A DNA stretch of 64,000 bases from Kallipyga massiliensis ph2 (GTDB lineage Bacteria > Bacillota > Clostridia > Tissierellales > Peptoniphilaceae). A model generated the notes under the pieces. That model did no database searches, was not told the origin of the DNA, and saw only the letters and a list, made by a program, of their open reading frames with translations. Below are positions 43,371 through 53,176 of the stretch, piece after piece. A program made the translations under genes and the position numbers. How positions within the stretch are numbered: position 1 is the first letter of the stretch; each line of letters begins with the position of its first letter. The stretch is from positions 235,335-299,334 of the forward strand of contig NZ_HE978586.1 in NCBI RefSeq assembly GCF_000311985.1, given 5' to 3'.

Positions 43371-43437
43371 AAAAAAATCCCCTCCGGATGGCCGTCCGAA
43401 GGGGATAATTCCAAGGCTGTGGTACACGCCCCACTAC
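43371..43437 (-). ncRNA. Candidate small RNA 1 (paired element)
   Basis: On the minus strand an extended -10 TGGTATAAT (43444-43452) is followed by about 65 nt ending in a strong terminator (CCCC-TTCGGACGGCC-TCC-GGAGGGG and seven T). A copy with the same plan lies at 44344-44410; the two flank the BRO gene. No target is evident. Confidence 0.45.
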
Positions 43438-43487
43438 CTTTTTATTATACCATAGTCCTCCCTATAGCGGATAGAAAGAGGTCGTGT

Positions 43488-44339
43488 ATGGATCTAAATC
43501 AAATTAAATTATTTGAAGGTAAAGGTGTCCGGTCTATATGGGATCGAGACAAAGAAGAATGGTTTTTTAGCGTTGTCGATGTCATAGGGGTATTGACCGA
43601 AAGTAATAATCCTCGAGATTATTGGTATAGAGTAAAAAAAAGAATGACAGAGGAAGAGAAAAGTGAGTTGTCGACAATTTGTCGACAACTGAAACTGGAA
43701 TCTTCCGATGGGAAAAAATACAATACCGATGTTGCCGATATGCAGGGCATTTTTCGTATTATCCAATCTATCCCATCCCCAAAAGCTGAACCATTTAAGG
43801 TGTGGTTGGCTAAGGTTGGTAAGGAAAGAATTGACGAGACGATAGATCCGGAACTCGCCATTGAAAGAGCCAGAAGCACCTATCGCAAGAAAGGTTATGA
43901 CGAAAAATGGATTCAGCAGCGTATGATGACCATACGTGCTAGAAATGAGTTAACGGATGAATGGAAGGCTCATGGAGTAAAACAGGGTTGGGAGTATGCC
44001 AGCCTCACTGATGCTTTAACGTTAGAATGGGCCGGCATGACCACTAGAGATTATAAAGATCTTAAGAACCTGAAAAAAGAGAATCTGAGAGATAACATGT
44101 CCACCCTAGAATTGGCCCTAAACATGGTAGCGGAAGCGACAACCACCGAACTCACCCGAGCAAAGAACCCACAGGGCTATGAAGAGAATAAAAAAGTTGC
44201 GAAAGAGGGTGGACGGATAGCCGGGAATACACGCAAGGAAATTGAGGCTAAAACAGGCCGACCAGTAGTAACCAGCAAAAATGCAAAAGATTTTCAGCTT
44301 GAGTCTCCTAGAAGCCTTGAGATCGAAGGGGATGAATAA
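43488..44339 (+). CDS. BRO/DinD-like protein
   Basis: Protein of 283 residues. The N-terminal BRO-type domain begins MDLNQIKLFEGKGVRSIWDR with DVIGVLTESNNPRDYW (about residues 28-43) and the GI-RIIQSIPSPKAEPFKVWLA segment near 95-115. The rest (ELTDEWKAHGVKQGWEYASL, GGRIAGNTRKEIE) matches DinD-type DNA damage-inducible proteins. Its role is probably DNA binding during phage or element growth. The start at 43488 is chosen for the conserved N terminus. Confidence 0.8.
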   Translation: MDLNQIKLFEGKGVRSIWDRDKEEWFFSVVDVIGVLTESNNPRDYWYRVKKRMTEEEKSELSTICRQLKLESSDGKKYNTDVADMQGIFRIIQSIPSPKAEPFKVWLAKVGKERIDETIDPELAIERARSTYRKKGYDEKWIQQRMMTIRARNELTDEWKAHGVKQGWEYASLTDALTLEWAGMTTRDYKDLKNLKKENLRDNMSTLELALNMVAEATTTELTRAKNPQGYEENKKVAKEGGRIAGNTRKEIEAKTGRPVVTSKNAKDFQLESPRSLEIEGDE

Positions 44340-44343
44340 CAAT

Positions 44344-44410
44344 AAAAAAATCCCCTCCGAATGGCCGTCCGGAAGGGATCATGCTGAGGCTATGATATGC
44401 CATCAACTAC
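44344..44410 (-). ncRNA. Candidate small RNA 2 (paired element)
   Basis: Same plan as 43371-43437: extended -10 TGATATACT (44417-44425), a GGC-ATATCATAGCC arm and a terminator of the same sequence class with seven T. An inverted repeat GGCTATGATAT/ATATCATAGCC spans the promoter and early RNA. Confidence 0.45.
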
Positions 44411-44452
44411 ACAATTAGTATATCATAGCCTCCTTATTTAAGGAGGTTTTTT

Positions 44453-45569
44453 ATGCCCAAAAATCCCATACGGAAGAAACCTGACGGCCGATATCGCTAC
44501 CGGATAACGGTTAAATCAGGAAAAATGGTAGAGATCGCTAGCCGAGCAGGAGAGTTACGCAAGGATTTTTCTATCCGCTGTGATGATTTAGACAAGAAAG
44601 TGGAGGGGGAAAGCTTTGATAAAGACTTTGACGGCCTCTTTTATCTATGGCTTACCTCCTATGTGGAGGTGTCCTGTTCAAAATCCTACTATATCGTCAT
44701 GGAGGGTGTATATAAAAAGCACGTGAAGCCCTGGATCGGAAGAAGAAGGCTTGAAGAAGTCAAGAAAAAAAGATGTCTATCAAATGATGGCCCGGGCCGA
44801 TAAAGCAGGACTATCCTCTTCTGTGATCAAGAAAATCCGGATGTGTGTCTCTGCCCCATATGCTTGGGCGGAGAGGTCACTTGGGCTTGCAGTGGTATCA
44901 CCTACCCTGGGCCTGGTTTACAAGGTCAAAGAGAAAAAGACCACAAAAAGGGATAGGGTGATCAAGGATGAGGACCTGGCCCGCTTTTTGGAGGCATCCG
45001 ACCGGACAAAGTATAGAGTCTATTTCAGGCTTTTAGCGACTACTGGTCTCAGACCTTCCGAGGGGCTGGGGATTCAGGCCAAGGACCTGGAAGGGGGAAC
45101 TCTCCATATCCGCCGGGCAATCACAAGGCAGGAGTTTTCAGACCTAAAGCCAAGTACCGCAAGACGAGATATCCCGCTTACACCAGAGATGGCTAGTCTG
45201 CTTTATGAGCAAAGAAGAATGACTCTTTTTCAGACCAAAAAAGGCTTGCTCTTTCCTTCCGGCGGTGGAGCCCCATACATGAAGTCTGTGGAGTCGTGCT
45301 TTAAGAGATGCCTAAAGGCTACTACGGTCTATAAAAGGGGCGGGCATAATCACCTGAAAAAACTTTCCGTCATCACTCCCCCGGTCCGCTTTTCCCTTTA
45401 CGACTTCCGGCACACCTTCGCCACCAAGATGGCAGAAAAAGGTATGGGGGCCAAAATCCTCCAGTATCTCATGGGCCACGCCGACATAGCGACAACTCTG
45501 TCTTATTACGTGGGTATTACTCCTACCATGAAAGAAGAGGCGGCACTAATGATGGCCGAAATAATTTAG
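44453..45569 (+). pseudogene. int: Tyrosine integrase with single-base frameshift
   Basis: Site-specific recombinase of about 370 residues if the frame is restored. The N-terminal arm/SAM-like part (44453 to about 44765) runs into a tract of seven A near 44765; skipping one A joins it to DVYQMMARADKAGLSSSVIK. The catalytic domain has Arg in LLATTGLRPSEGL, the box LYDFRHTFATKMAEKGMGAK, GH in LMGHADIATTLSYYVG and the final Tyr. It abuts tRNA-Pro, its presumed target. A sequencing error or recent mutation is equally possible. Confidence 0.8.
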
Positions 45570-45610
45570 AAAAAGATTGGCCCCAAAAAGATTTTTCAGG
45601 CCAGTCATAA

Positions 45611-45650
45611 AAAATAAAAACGGCCTGAAATCATTGATTTCAAGCCGTTT
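45611..45650 (-). terminator. Terminator of tRNA-Pro(CGG)
   Basis: AAACGGCTTGAAATCA pairs with TGATTTCAGGCCGTTT, followed by TTTATTTTTT on the minus strand. Confidence 0.82.
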
Positions 45651-45658
45651 CTGCTTTA

Positions 45659-45732
45659 TCGGAGTGAAAGGATTCGAACCTTCGGCCTCCTGCTCCCGAA
45701 GCAGGCGCGCTACCGAGCTGCGCTACACCCCG
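45659..45732 (-). tRNA. tRNA-Pro (anticodon CGG)
   Basis: Acceptor CGGGGTG/CACTCCG, D-arm GCGC/GCGC, anticodon stem CCTGC/GCAGG with loop TTCGGGA, T-arm GAAGG/CCTTT. Discriminator A, no encoded CCA. It is the insertion site of the adjacent element. Confidence 0.95.
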
Positions 45733-45796
45733 AAAAGTCACCGGATAGAATTAGTGACTTTAAAATTATACCACAGGAATGGCCTTCCATCAAAAT

Positions 45797-46822
45797 TTAG
45801 CCCTTATACTTTCGCTCTTTCGGGATCCAGGTCCGCTCGGAGATGATGTAGCGAGGACGGTGCTTGGACTCCAGATAGATCTTTCCAATGTAGGTCCCGA
45901 TGACCCCCAGGGAAAAGAGTTGGATGCCGGCCAGGAAAGAGAGGATGCAGATGACGGAAGCCCAGCCGGATACGGTGGAACCGGAAAGGCCCTTGAAAAA
46001 GGCCCAGAGGCAGGCCAGGAAGCCGAAAAAGGACATGATAAAACCCAGGATGGTGATCCAGCGGATGGGCTGGACAGAAAGGGAGGTGATCCCGTTGAAG
46101 GCCAGGCCCAACATCTTGGACAGAGGGTAGTGGGACTCCCCAGCCATCCGCTCCTCCCGCTTGTAGAAGACCTTGTCAGAGGGAAAGCCCACCAGGGGGA
46201 TCATCCCCCGGAGAAAAAGATTGACTTCCTTGAAGTCGGCAAACTCCTGGAGGACCCGGTCGGAGATGAGCCGGTAGTCCGCGTGGTTGTATACCGCCTC
46301 CACCCCCATGGAAGCCAGGAGCTTATAAAAGGATTCAGCGGAGAAGCGCTTGAAGAAGGAGTCGCTGGCTCGGTCCGACCGGACGCCATAGACCACCTCC
46401 ACACCGGCCAGGTACTTGTCCACCATGGCATCCATAGCCGTGATGTCGTCCTGGCCATCGCAGTCAATGGAGATGGTGATGTCCACCTTGCCCTTGGCCT
46501 CCATGAGGCCGGCCAGGACGGCGTTTTGGTGGCCTCGGTTGCGAGACTGGCTCATGCCGATGAATACCTCATCCTCTTCGGCCAGTTCCTTGATGATTTC
46601 CCAGGTCCTGTCCTTGGACCCGTCATTCACAAAAAGGATCCGGGATCGGGATGAGATTTTTCCGGCCTCCACCATAGACCGAACCTGGTCTCGAAAGAGC
46701 GGAGCCGTCAGAGGGAGGACCTCTTCCTCGTTGTAGCAGGGGATGACCACCCAAAGGATGGGCCGTCCCTCCCCTTGGCCCTCCGGAATCCGGGGGGTCC
46801 GGTCTTGGTCAATGGGGTCCAT
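45797..46822 (-). CDS. Family 2 glycosyltransferase, GtrB/DPM1-like
   Basis: Membrane-bound polyprenyl-phosphate glycosyltransferase of 341 residues. The GT-A domain has VVIPCYNEEEVLP (about residues 26-38), RILFVNDGSKDRTW, and the DxD-like ISIDCDGQDD (about 116-125). Two C-terminal membrane spans (WITILGFIMSFFGFLACLWA; VICILSFLAGIQLFSLGVIG) anchor it. Such enzymes load sugars on undecaprenyl phosphate for wall or teichoic acid modification. The start at 46822 follows AAAGGAAG. Confidence 0.88.
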   Translation of the reverse strand: MDPIDQDRTPRIPEGQGEGRPILWVVIPCYNEEEVLPLTAPLFRDQVRSMVEAGKISSRSRILFVNDGSKDRTWEIIKELAEEDEVFIGMSQSRNRGHQNAVLAGLMEAKGKVDITISIDCDGQDDITAMDAMVDKYLAGVEVVYGVRSDRASDSFFKRFSAESFYKLLASMGVEAVYNHADYRLISDRVLQEFADFKEVNLFLRGMIPLVGFPSDKVFYKREERMAGESHYPLSKMLGLAFNGITSLSVQPIRWITILGFIMSFFGFLACLWAFFKGLSGSTVSGWASVICILSFLAGIQLFSLGVIGTYIGKIYLESKHRPRYIISERTWIPKERKYKG

Positions 46823-46842
46823 GAGCACTTCCTTTCTGCCAA

Positions 46843-49221
46843 TTAGCGGAAGAGGTCGAGGAACTTATCCCAAAGGGATTTTTCTTCCTGGACCGGGGCC
46901 GGGGTGACCTCTTCTTCTTTTTGAATGCCATCCGACATGTAGACAAACTGAACCAGGCCCAGCTGGGTGTTCTTCTCGGAGGTGAAGGATTCGGCATGGA
47001 AGCCTTCCTGGGTGAACTTTCCTAAGGCCTCATCCATCCGGTCCTGGGCCTCTTGCGCCATTCCGCCGGTTTCCTGGGCCATCTGACCGGTTCCGCCGGC
47101 AAGCTGGTCGATCCCGCCCAGATAGCGGGCCAAACCCTCCTGATAGCCGGCCATCCCCTCCAGGGCGGATCCCAGGCCGCCGGAAAGAGTCTCCAGTCCC
47201 GCTGCCAGTTCCTTTTGGCCGCCCAGGAGCCGGTTATGGTTGACCAGGATGGTGTCAATTCCGGCCTTGAGCTCTTGGATCCGGCCCATCTGGCTGAGGT
47301 CCAGGCCCGACCCGGCTGAGGCAAACTTCTTGATTCCACCGATGAGTTGGTCCTGGCCGTCTTTAATTTGGCCAAAGCCGGACACCAGCTTCCCGCCCTC
47401 CTGGTTCAGCTGACCCAGGCCTGTTTGAATGTCCTGGGCGCCCGGATAGACCTGGTCAACCAGGGCATCAAGGAGGGCATGATTTCCCCCCACATACTGG
47501 CTCAGCCCCTCATGGAAGGACCGGAGGCCCTGGTTGAATTCGCCCATCTTCCCCATGGCTGCAAGCATTTTCTCCAGGTTTTCATCCTCTAAAAGGGCCT
47601 GAACCTGGCCCATAGATTCCTCCATGGAGGAGAGGTTGGCCTTCAGGTCCTCCATGTCCTTTTGGGATTCCTGGATCTTTTCCTGGTAGTCCGCCAGGCC
47701 TTGGCCCAAGGATTGGTTGATTCCCCCGACTTGACTTTGGACCTGGCCCAGGGTTCCCAGAAGCTTTTGAACCGCAGGATTGGCCAGGTCTTCCTGGCCC
47801 AGGCCCAGCTGGCTGATTAGGGTCTCTTGGTTGAGGGAGGATTCCAGCTTGACCAGCCCTTGTCCCAGGGTTTTCATCTGGTCTATCATGGGCGTGGGGT
47901 CCATTTTCTTCACTTGGTCTTGGAGGGACTGGAGTCCCTGGGCCAGGACCTGAAAGTCCTGCTTGAGACCGGCAAGCTTGGCCGGATCCAGGGAGGGTTG
48001 TCCTTCCGGAAGCGGGTTGGATAAAGCATCCACCATGCTCTGTGAAGCCTGGAGGAGGTCCTCCCCGCCCTTCTTCAGGGCAGAGGATTGGTCGACGAGG
48101 GCGCCCAATCCCTGGGTGAATTCATCCTGACCCCGGGCCAGCTGACCCACCCCCCCGGTATAGGCGGATAGGCCCTGGCTGAAGGCGGTCATGCCCTCTT
48201 CCAATTCCTTTGATCCTTCCTCCAGCTTACCTACACCCTGGGTTAGGTCACCCAGGTTACCCCCAAGGGCTTCCACCTGGTCGACCAGGCTACCGATCGC
48301 TCCGGCATACTGGCTCAGGCCCTCCTGGAGCCGGGTCTGTCCCTGGATAATGGTATTTTGCCCTTCGGCAGCCTTGCTTGCCCCTGTCCGAAGGGCTTCC
48401 ATCCCGGCATAGAGGTCTTTTGTCCCTTGGCTAAGGGCTCCGCCCTGGGAGGCCAGGGTCTTTGTCCCGGTATCAAGGTCACGGATGCCGGTCTCCAGCT
48501 TGCTTAGGCCGGAGAAGACTTCCTCCGTATCCGGCAAATCCACATCCATGGAAAAGGGGATACCGGCCATGGTGATGGCCTCCATGGCAAAGTCACGGGC
48601 CTTTAGTTTAACGGTAAAATCCAGATCCTCGCCGGGAAGGGCCAGGAAAGTCAGGGACTGCTTGGACCCTTGGTAGGCGACCTGGGCCTTGCCCCCATCC
48701 AGGACCTCCACCTTGTTGGTGTCAAAGCTGAGGGTCAGCTGGGCCATATAATAGTCCGTATAGGCAGCCTTGGCCTTGTGGTTGGGGCGGACCTTCCCCA
48801 GCAATTCCACCTCCCCCTTCTGCCCGGCTAGTTCCTTGGGCTCCAGGGTCTTCCCATCCAGCTTGTATTCTAAAGAAAGGAGCCAGGGAAGTTCCTCCTT
48901 TGGTGCATTCCCCTGGTAGAAGAATTGACCGGCCTTGACGGGGACCCGGATCTTATCCCCCTGCCGGCTGATCTCCTGGTCGTTGGTCAGGTTGACCAGG
49001 CTCTCATAATTCCCGTAATCCAAGATTGTCGTATCTTCCTCCGGACGGAAAGCGTTGACCACATGGACCGACTTGGTCTTGCCCCTATTGTCCATGGAGA
49101 CATAAACCACCTCGTCCTTGGGGGTGTTTTTCGCCGTCTCTGAGGCAGCCATGACCGGCAGGGAGCCCCCAACCAGGACCATGGCCAAAAGAACCGCCAG
49201 GAAGCGCTTTGTCAATTTCAT
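46843..49221 (-). CDS. Secreted heptad-repeat protein of YhgE/Pip-like type
   Basis: Secreted protein of 792 residues. Signal peptide MKLTKRFLAVLLAMVLVGGS...VMAA (about 1-27); a beta-rich domain to about 240; then more than 400 residues of Leu-x-x-Gly heptads (LETGIRDLDTGTKTLASQGG, GLSAYTGGVGQLARGQDEFT), as in YhgE/Pip-like proteins; and a C-terminal segment ending EKSLWDKFLDLFR. It is 40 bp downstream of the MMPL transporter and probably works with it at the envelope. The start has AAAGGAG. Confidence 0.8.
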   Translation of the reverse strand: MKLTKRFLAVLLAMVLVGGSLPVMAASETAKNTPKDEVVYVSMDNRGKTKSVHVVNAFRPEEDTTILDYGNYESLVNLTNDQEISRQGDKIRVPVKAGQFFYQGNAPKEELPWLLSLEYKLDGKTLEPKELAGQKGEVELLGKVRPNHKAKAAYTDYYMAQLTLSFDTNKVEVLDGGKAQVAYQGSKQSLTFLALPGEDLDFTVKLKARDFAMEAITMAGIPFSMDVDLPDTEEVFSGLSKLETGIRDLDTGTKTLASQGGALSQGTKDLYAGMEALRTGASKAAEGQNTIIQGQTRLQEGLSQYAGAIGSLVDQVEALGGNLGDLTQGVGKLEEGSKELEEGMTAFSQGLSAYTGGVGQLARGQDEFTQGLGALVDQSSALKKGGEDLLQASQSMVDALSNPLPEGQPSLDPAKLAGLKQDFQVLAQGLQSLQDQVKKMDPTPMIDQMKTLGQGLVKLESSLNQETLISQLGLGQEDLANPAVQKLLGTLGQVQSQVGGINQSLGQGLADYQEKIQESQKDMEDLKANLSSMEESMGQVQALLEDENLEKMLAAMGKMGEFNQGLRSFHEGLSQYVGGNHALLDALVDQVYPGAQDIQTGLGQLNQEGGKLVSGFGQIKDGQDQLIGGIKKFASAGSGLDLSQMGRIQELKAGIDTILVNHNRLLGGQKELAAGLETLSGGLGSALEGMAGYQEGLARYLGGIDQLAGGTGQMAQETGGMAQEAQDRMDEALGKFTQEGFHAESFTSEKNTQLGLVQFVYMSDGIQKEEEVTPAPVQEEKSLWDKFLDLFR

Positions 49222-49261
49222 GCCCAGACTCCTTTCAAAAAAAGCGTATTTACCGCCGTCA

Positions 49262-51391
49262 TTATTCCTTGATTTCCGGTCCATGACCCGCCTCCTTTAT
49301 GTCCGCTAGGCCCTTCCCGGGGAAGAAGTGGATGCCCCGGGTGGCCTTTTCCACCAACCCATCGAAGAAATAGAGGAGGGCCGGAAGGAGGAAGATGACC
49401 ATAAAGAGGGAGAGGAGGGCGCCCCGTCCCAAAACTGTTCCGATCTCTGAGACCACCTCCAAAGAAGAGAACTTATAGAGGAGGAAACCGGCCAGGGCCA
49501 GGATGAAGGCGGGCGGGATGATGGACCCATAGGTCTTCATGCCGGACTGAACCAGGGCCTGATCCTTAGGCATGTCCTCCCGGAAGTGGAGGTAGTGGTT
49601 GGTGTAAAGGATGGCGTAGTCCACCGTGGCCCCCAACTGGATAGACGAGATGATGAGGTAGCCGATGAAGGTGAGCTCGGTGTTGGTAAAGTAGGGGAAG
49701 GAGAGGTTGATCCAGATGGAGAGCTCGATGGTCAGGACCAGGAGAATGGGGAGGATGAGGGACTTAAAGTTGATGGCAATGACCATGGCGATGGAGAGGA
49801 TGGCCAGGAGGTTAACCAGACGGTTGTCCTCCTGGATGATGTCCTTCATGTCCTTGAGGGTGACTGAATGGCCCAGGATATGAGCCTGGTCCCCATAAGC
49901 CTCATTCGCCAGGGAACGGACTTGGTCGACCAGGGCGAAGGCCTCTTCCCCCTCCTTGGGGGAGGTGGTGTTGACGATGATCCGGTCATAATTCTCGCTC
50001 ATGAGCTCTTTGATCGCCTGGCCCGGGAGAACTTCCACAGGGATCCCCTCCCCTACCATCTCCGTATAGGAAAGGATGGAGGTTACCATGGGGAGGTCTT
50101 GAAGGTCATTCACCAGGCCTCTTTCCCGCCCCATATCCCCCTTGGGAACCAAGAGGACGATTTGGGTATTGGGCTTAAATTTTGAGTTGATAAAGTCCGC
50201 ATCCTTTTGTATCTGTGAATTCTCAGGGAATCCCCCCATCCCATAGGTGAATCGGTTGGACCGGGAGGCCAGGAAGGCCACCGGAACCAAAATGACCAGG
50301 AGGATGAGGATGAAGCGCTTTTTATAGACAAAGGTCGATAGTCCCTTAAAGCTGGGCAGAAAGGACCGATGGCTCAGTTTTTCTTCCCACTTTCCGAAAA
50401 GAATGAGGAGGGTGGGGAGGAAGAAGATGACGCAGAAAAGGGAGAAGGCCACCCCCTTAGCTAAAACTAGGCCCAGGTCCATGCCCAGGCGGTAGCGCAT
50501 GAAGATGAGGGCCAGGAAGCCGAAGACCGTGGTCAGGGCCGAAGAAACGATGGAGGAGGACGATTCGCAGATGGCTTCCACCAGGGCTTGGTCCCGGTCC
50601 ATCCCGGCTTCCTTATTCCGCGCCCAGGCGTGGAGGAGGAAAAGGACGTAGTCCATGGAGACCGCCAGCTGGAGGATGGAGGTCACCGCCATGGTGATGA
50701 AGGACACTTCGCCGAAGAAGATGTTGGTCCCCAGGTTGAGGACGATGGCTACGGCCAAGGTCAGCAGGAGGAGGAAGGGATCCAGCCAGGACTGGGTGGA
50801 AAAGAGGAGGATGAGGACGCCTAGCGGGATCATCAATGAGGTGATTAGGAGGACCTCCGAGGAAGTCGCCTCCTGGCTCATGGTCTGGTCTACCAGGTCC
50901 CCATCATAATAGGCCTGGATCCCCTTGGCGTTGGCCAAATCCTTGATCTTGGCCAGGCTATCCTTGGCATTCTTTGTCTCTACCGTCACCTGGAGGAGGG
51001 CCGTCCCCGTCTTTCCATCCGCATTCGGTTGGTAATATTGGTCCAAGAGGGTCGGATCCACCAAGTCCAGAGGCTGGTTCAAAGACACATAGGTATCCAA
51101 CCACATGACTCGGGAAACCTCATCCAGTCCGCCCAGGTCTTCCTTTATGCCGGCGGCCTGAGGCAGGGATACGCCTTCCATGACCATCCGCAGATTGGGT
51201 ACCGACTCATGGAACTCCCCGTCCATCACCTCCAAGGCCCTCGATGACGCCGCCTCCTTGGGCAGGTATTTGGCCAAAGAATAATTCGTCTTCACCTGAC
51301 CCGCCAAAAAACCACAAAGCAAAACTGCCACAAGAAAAGCAATGAAGATCGGCCGATAATGCTTGACAATAAATTTTGCTACTTTTCTCAT
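49262..51391 (-). CDS. MMPL/RND-family transporter
   Basis: Membrane transporter of 709 residues with the RND/MMPL duplicated topology: an N-terminal span (YRPIFIAFLVAVLLCGFLAG), a large extracellular loop, six spans including SMDYVLFLLHAWARNKEAGM (about 240-260, the MMPL DY motif), then a second loop and six more spans with ATVDYAILYTNHYLHFRED. In actinobacteria such proteins export lipids; in Bacillota they often pair with YhgE-like proteins, as here. The substrate is unknown. Confidence 0.85.
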   Translation of the reverse strand: MRKVAKFIVKHYRPIFIAFLVAVLLCGFLAGQVKTNYSLAKYLPKEAASSRALEVMDGEFHESVPNLRMVMEGVSLPQAAGIKEDLGGLDEVSRVMWLDTYVSLNQPLDLVDPTLLDQYYQPNADGKTGTALLQVTVETKNAKDSLAKIKDLANAKGIQAYYDGDLVDQTMSQEATSSEVLLITSLMIPLGVLILLFSTQSWLDPFLLLLTLAVAIVLNLGTNIFFGEVSFITMAVTSILQLAVSMDYVLFLLHAWARNKEAGMDRDQALVEAICESSSSIVSSALTTVFGFLALIFMRYRLGMDLGLVLAKGVAFSLFCVIFFLPTLLILFGKWEEKLSHRSFLPSFKGLSTFVYKKRFILILLVILVPVAFLASRSNRFTYGMGGFPENSQIQKDADFINSKFKPNTQIVLLVPKGDMGRERGLVNDLQDLPMVTSILSYTEMVGEGIPVEVLPGQAIKELMSENYDRIIVNTTSPKEGEEAFALVDQVRSLANEAYGDQAHILGHSVTLKDMKDIIQEDNRLVNLLAILSIAMVIAINFKSLILPILLVLTIELSIWINLSFPYFTNTELTFIGYLIISSIQLGATVDYAILYTNHYLHFREDMPKDQALVQSGMKTYGSIIPPAFILALAGFLLYKFSSLEVVSEIGTVLGRGALLSLFMVIFLLPALLYFFDGLVEKATRGIHFFPGKGLADIKEAGHGPEIKE

Positions 51392-51607
51392 ATCCCATCC
51401 TCACTCTTCCGCCAAAACACCCCCATCCCTAACGTCGATAATAGCGGACAGGAATAAAAAGGGCTCAACTATCACTAGTATTATCACATATCTGAGCAAG
51501 ATGTGTGAGTCTTTTGTGGATGAGGGCGGGGGAATAATGGAAAGAGATGGTTAATTGAAATAGAATTCAAAATGCTCAGACTGATAAGATCCCTACATTA
51601 TTTTTAT

Positions 51608-52197
51608 CTAGCCATCAAGTTTTCCCCTGCATTTCCAAAGTGCCATTGGGTGCTGTTCGATACGCAGGAGTATCTCTTTGTCATGAAAAAGCAACTCCGG
51701 ACGATACTGTTGCTGACGAAATGAAGTCCAGAAAGAAAGCTCTTTTCCATCCGGTGTCAATAGTTCCTGAAGATAGACAATAACCTTCTCATACGCCTGC
51801 TGTGCATCAAACCAAGTGCCACGACGTAGTACAGGAATCAAGTCAGTTTTAACACGCTGTTGAGACACAGAAGCGATCTGCTTAAAATCAAAATGATCAG
51901 GAACACGGTCCGAACCAATAGCACTATAAAACATGACACACTTTTTTAGCATGGATTCCTTCGACTCATCAAACAGTTCATACTCTACCATTTTATAAAT
52001 ATCGTAAAGGTCGCGTGGGGCTGCTCGATTAAGAAGTGCAACAATTTTGGACCCATAAATTTCTATTGGATGAACACATAAAACACGAAGCTCCTGATCT
52101 AGCCACATCAGTTCAACCGCTCTCTTCGTGAGCGTTAATACATGACAAAGCCAAGCCTGCGAGCCTCCTTTCCCAAGGTCATTCTGTCAAATTGCAT
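51608..52197 (-). pseudogene. AbiEii toxin gene with internal deletion
   Basis: The start MQFDRMTLGKEARRLGFV overlaps the abiEi stop as in intact operons but hits a TAA after 20 codons. The frame at 51608-52108 encodes the AbiEii C-terminal half (VHPIEIYGSKIVALLNRAAP, RDLYDIYKMVEY). The nucleotidyltransferase core (GGT..S, DLD) is missing, so the toxin should be inactive. Confidence 0.75.
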
Positions 52198-52948
52198 CAT
52201 AATCTACCACCCCTTTATCTATCATTTGGATTAGGTTCTTTGGTGCATATAATTTCCATTCCCTATGTAAGACAAAGTCTTGGCCTTCTCTAAATAAATA
52301 GGATTTTCCTCCTGGGAGGTGAGATTTACACATGGTAAAAAAGCTCTTAGAGAGACCAAGGTCATGTGCAAAGACCGATAGAATATAGCCTGTCTTTTGA
52401 TAAAGAAATCCATTGTTATATTCTGTCAGATAGGACATGAGTGCTTTCTCATCAAGCATGGGAATCAGTACTAGACAGCGCAGAAACTCTTCCAGTCCAC
52501 CAATCTTGTTGAACATATTAATAGAATCAATCACTGTTCGCTCAAGCGTCGTAACGCGAACCTGGTTTCTCCTTGTCACTCCACCAGTAATCCGTGGAGC
52601 AACTCGTTGGTATGTAATACCATCATATTCAAAACTCCGGAATCGGCTATCACTTGTCACCAATGTCTCATAAAAGACCTGATTACTATAACCATAGAAT
52701 TCAAAAGCACTGTGATAAGAAACAGTGGCATCTTCACTGATATGAGAGGCAATGACATAACGGTTAGCAATGGGTTGACGGGTTTCCAAACTAATAGCGA
52801 CGTATAAATTCCTCTTTACTTGCTCAATATAGCCTTTCTTTTGATACTCCCGACAAATCCATTTTGCAGCCGCCTCACTACCAGTTACATGTTCCAAATC
52901 ATTTTTACTGAAGCAACCTAATTCCAGTAGCTTTTCATAATATTTCAT
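52187..52948 (-). CDS. abiEi: AbiEi antitoxin
   Basis: Type IV antitoxin/transcriptional repressor of 253 residues. The N-terminal winged helix starts MKYYEKLLELGCFSKNDLEH with KWICREYQKKGYIEQVKRNL (about residues 27-46); SHISEDATVSYHSAFEFYGY (about 68-87) is a conserved AbiEi block. It would repress its own operon. The start at 52948 has GAGGTG upstream and is preceded by AT-rich sequence containing AGTTATAATAACT. Its partner toxin is broken, so the antitoxin survives alone. Confidence 0.82.
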   Translation of the reverse strand: MKYYEKLLELGCFSKNDLEHVTGSEAAAKWICREYQKKGYIEQVKRNLYVAISLETRQPIANRYVIASHISEDATVSYHSAFEFYGYSNQVFYETLVTSDSRFRSFEYDGITYQRVAPRITGGVTRRNQVRVTTLERTVIDSINMFNKIGGLEEFLRCLVLIPMLDEKALMSYLTEYNNGFLYQKTGYILSVFAHDLGLSKSFFTMCKSHLPGGKSYLFREGQDFVLHREWKLYAPKNLIQMIDKGVVDYDAI

Positions 52949-53135
52949 AATAATCACCTCTCTAATTATATAGTTATTATAACTCACACAGATGGTTATT
53001 ACTCTCTTTTTGAGTAAAATTAAAAACATTTTGCGCGATATGGTCGAATGCTTATTACTTCGTTCATAAAATAGAAAAAAATTGGCTCCAAAATTGGCAC
53101 CAAAAAGATTTTTCAGGCCAAACATAAAATAACAG

Positions 53136-53168
53136 AAACGGCCTGAAAGCCTTGCTTTCAAGCCGTTT
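53136..53168 (-). terminator. Terminator of tRNA-Pro(UGG)
   Basis: AAACGGCTTGAAAGC pairs with GCTTTCAGGCCGTTT. The tail on the minus strand is CTGTTATTTTATG. It is nearly identical to the hairpin at 33088-33122. Confidence 0.7.
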
Positions 53169-53176
53169 CTTTATCA

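Noticed and set aside
51363..51554. Small plus-strand ORF upstream of the MMPL gene, possible TetR remnant
   Set aside because: No helix-turn-helix motif or ribosome binding site; it largely overlaps the MMPL start in antisense.
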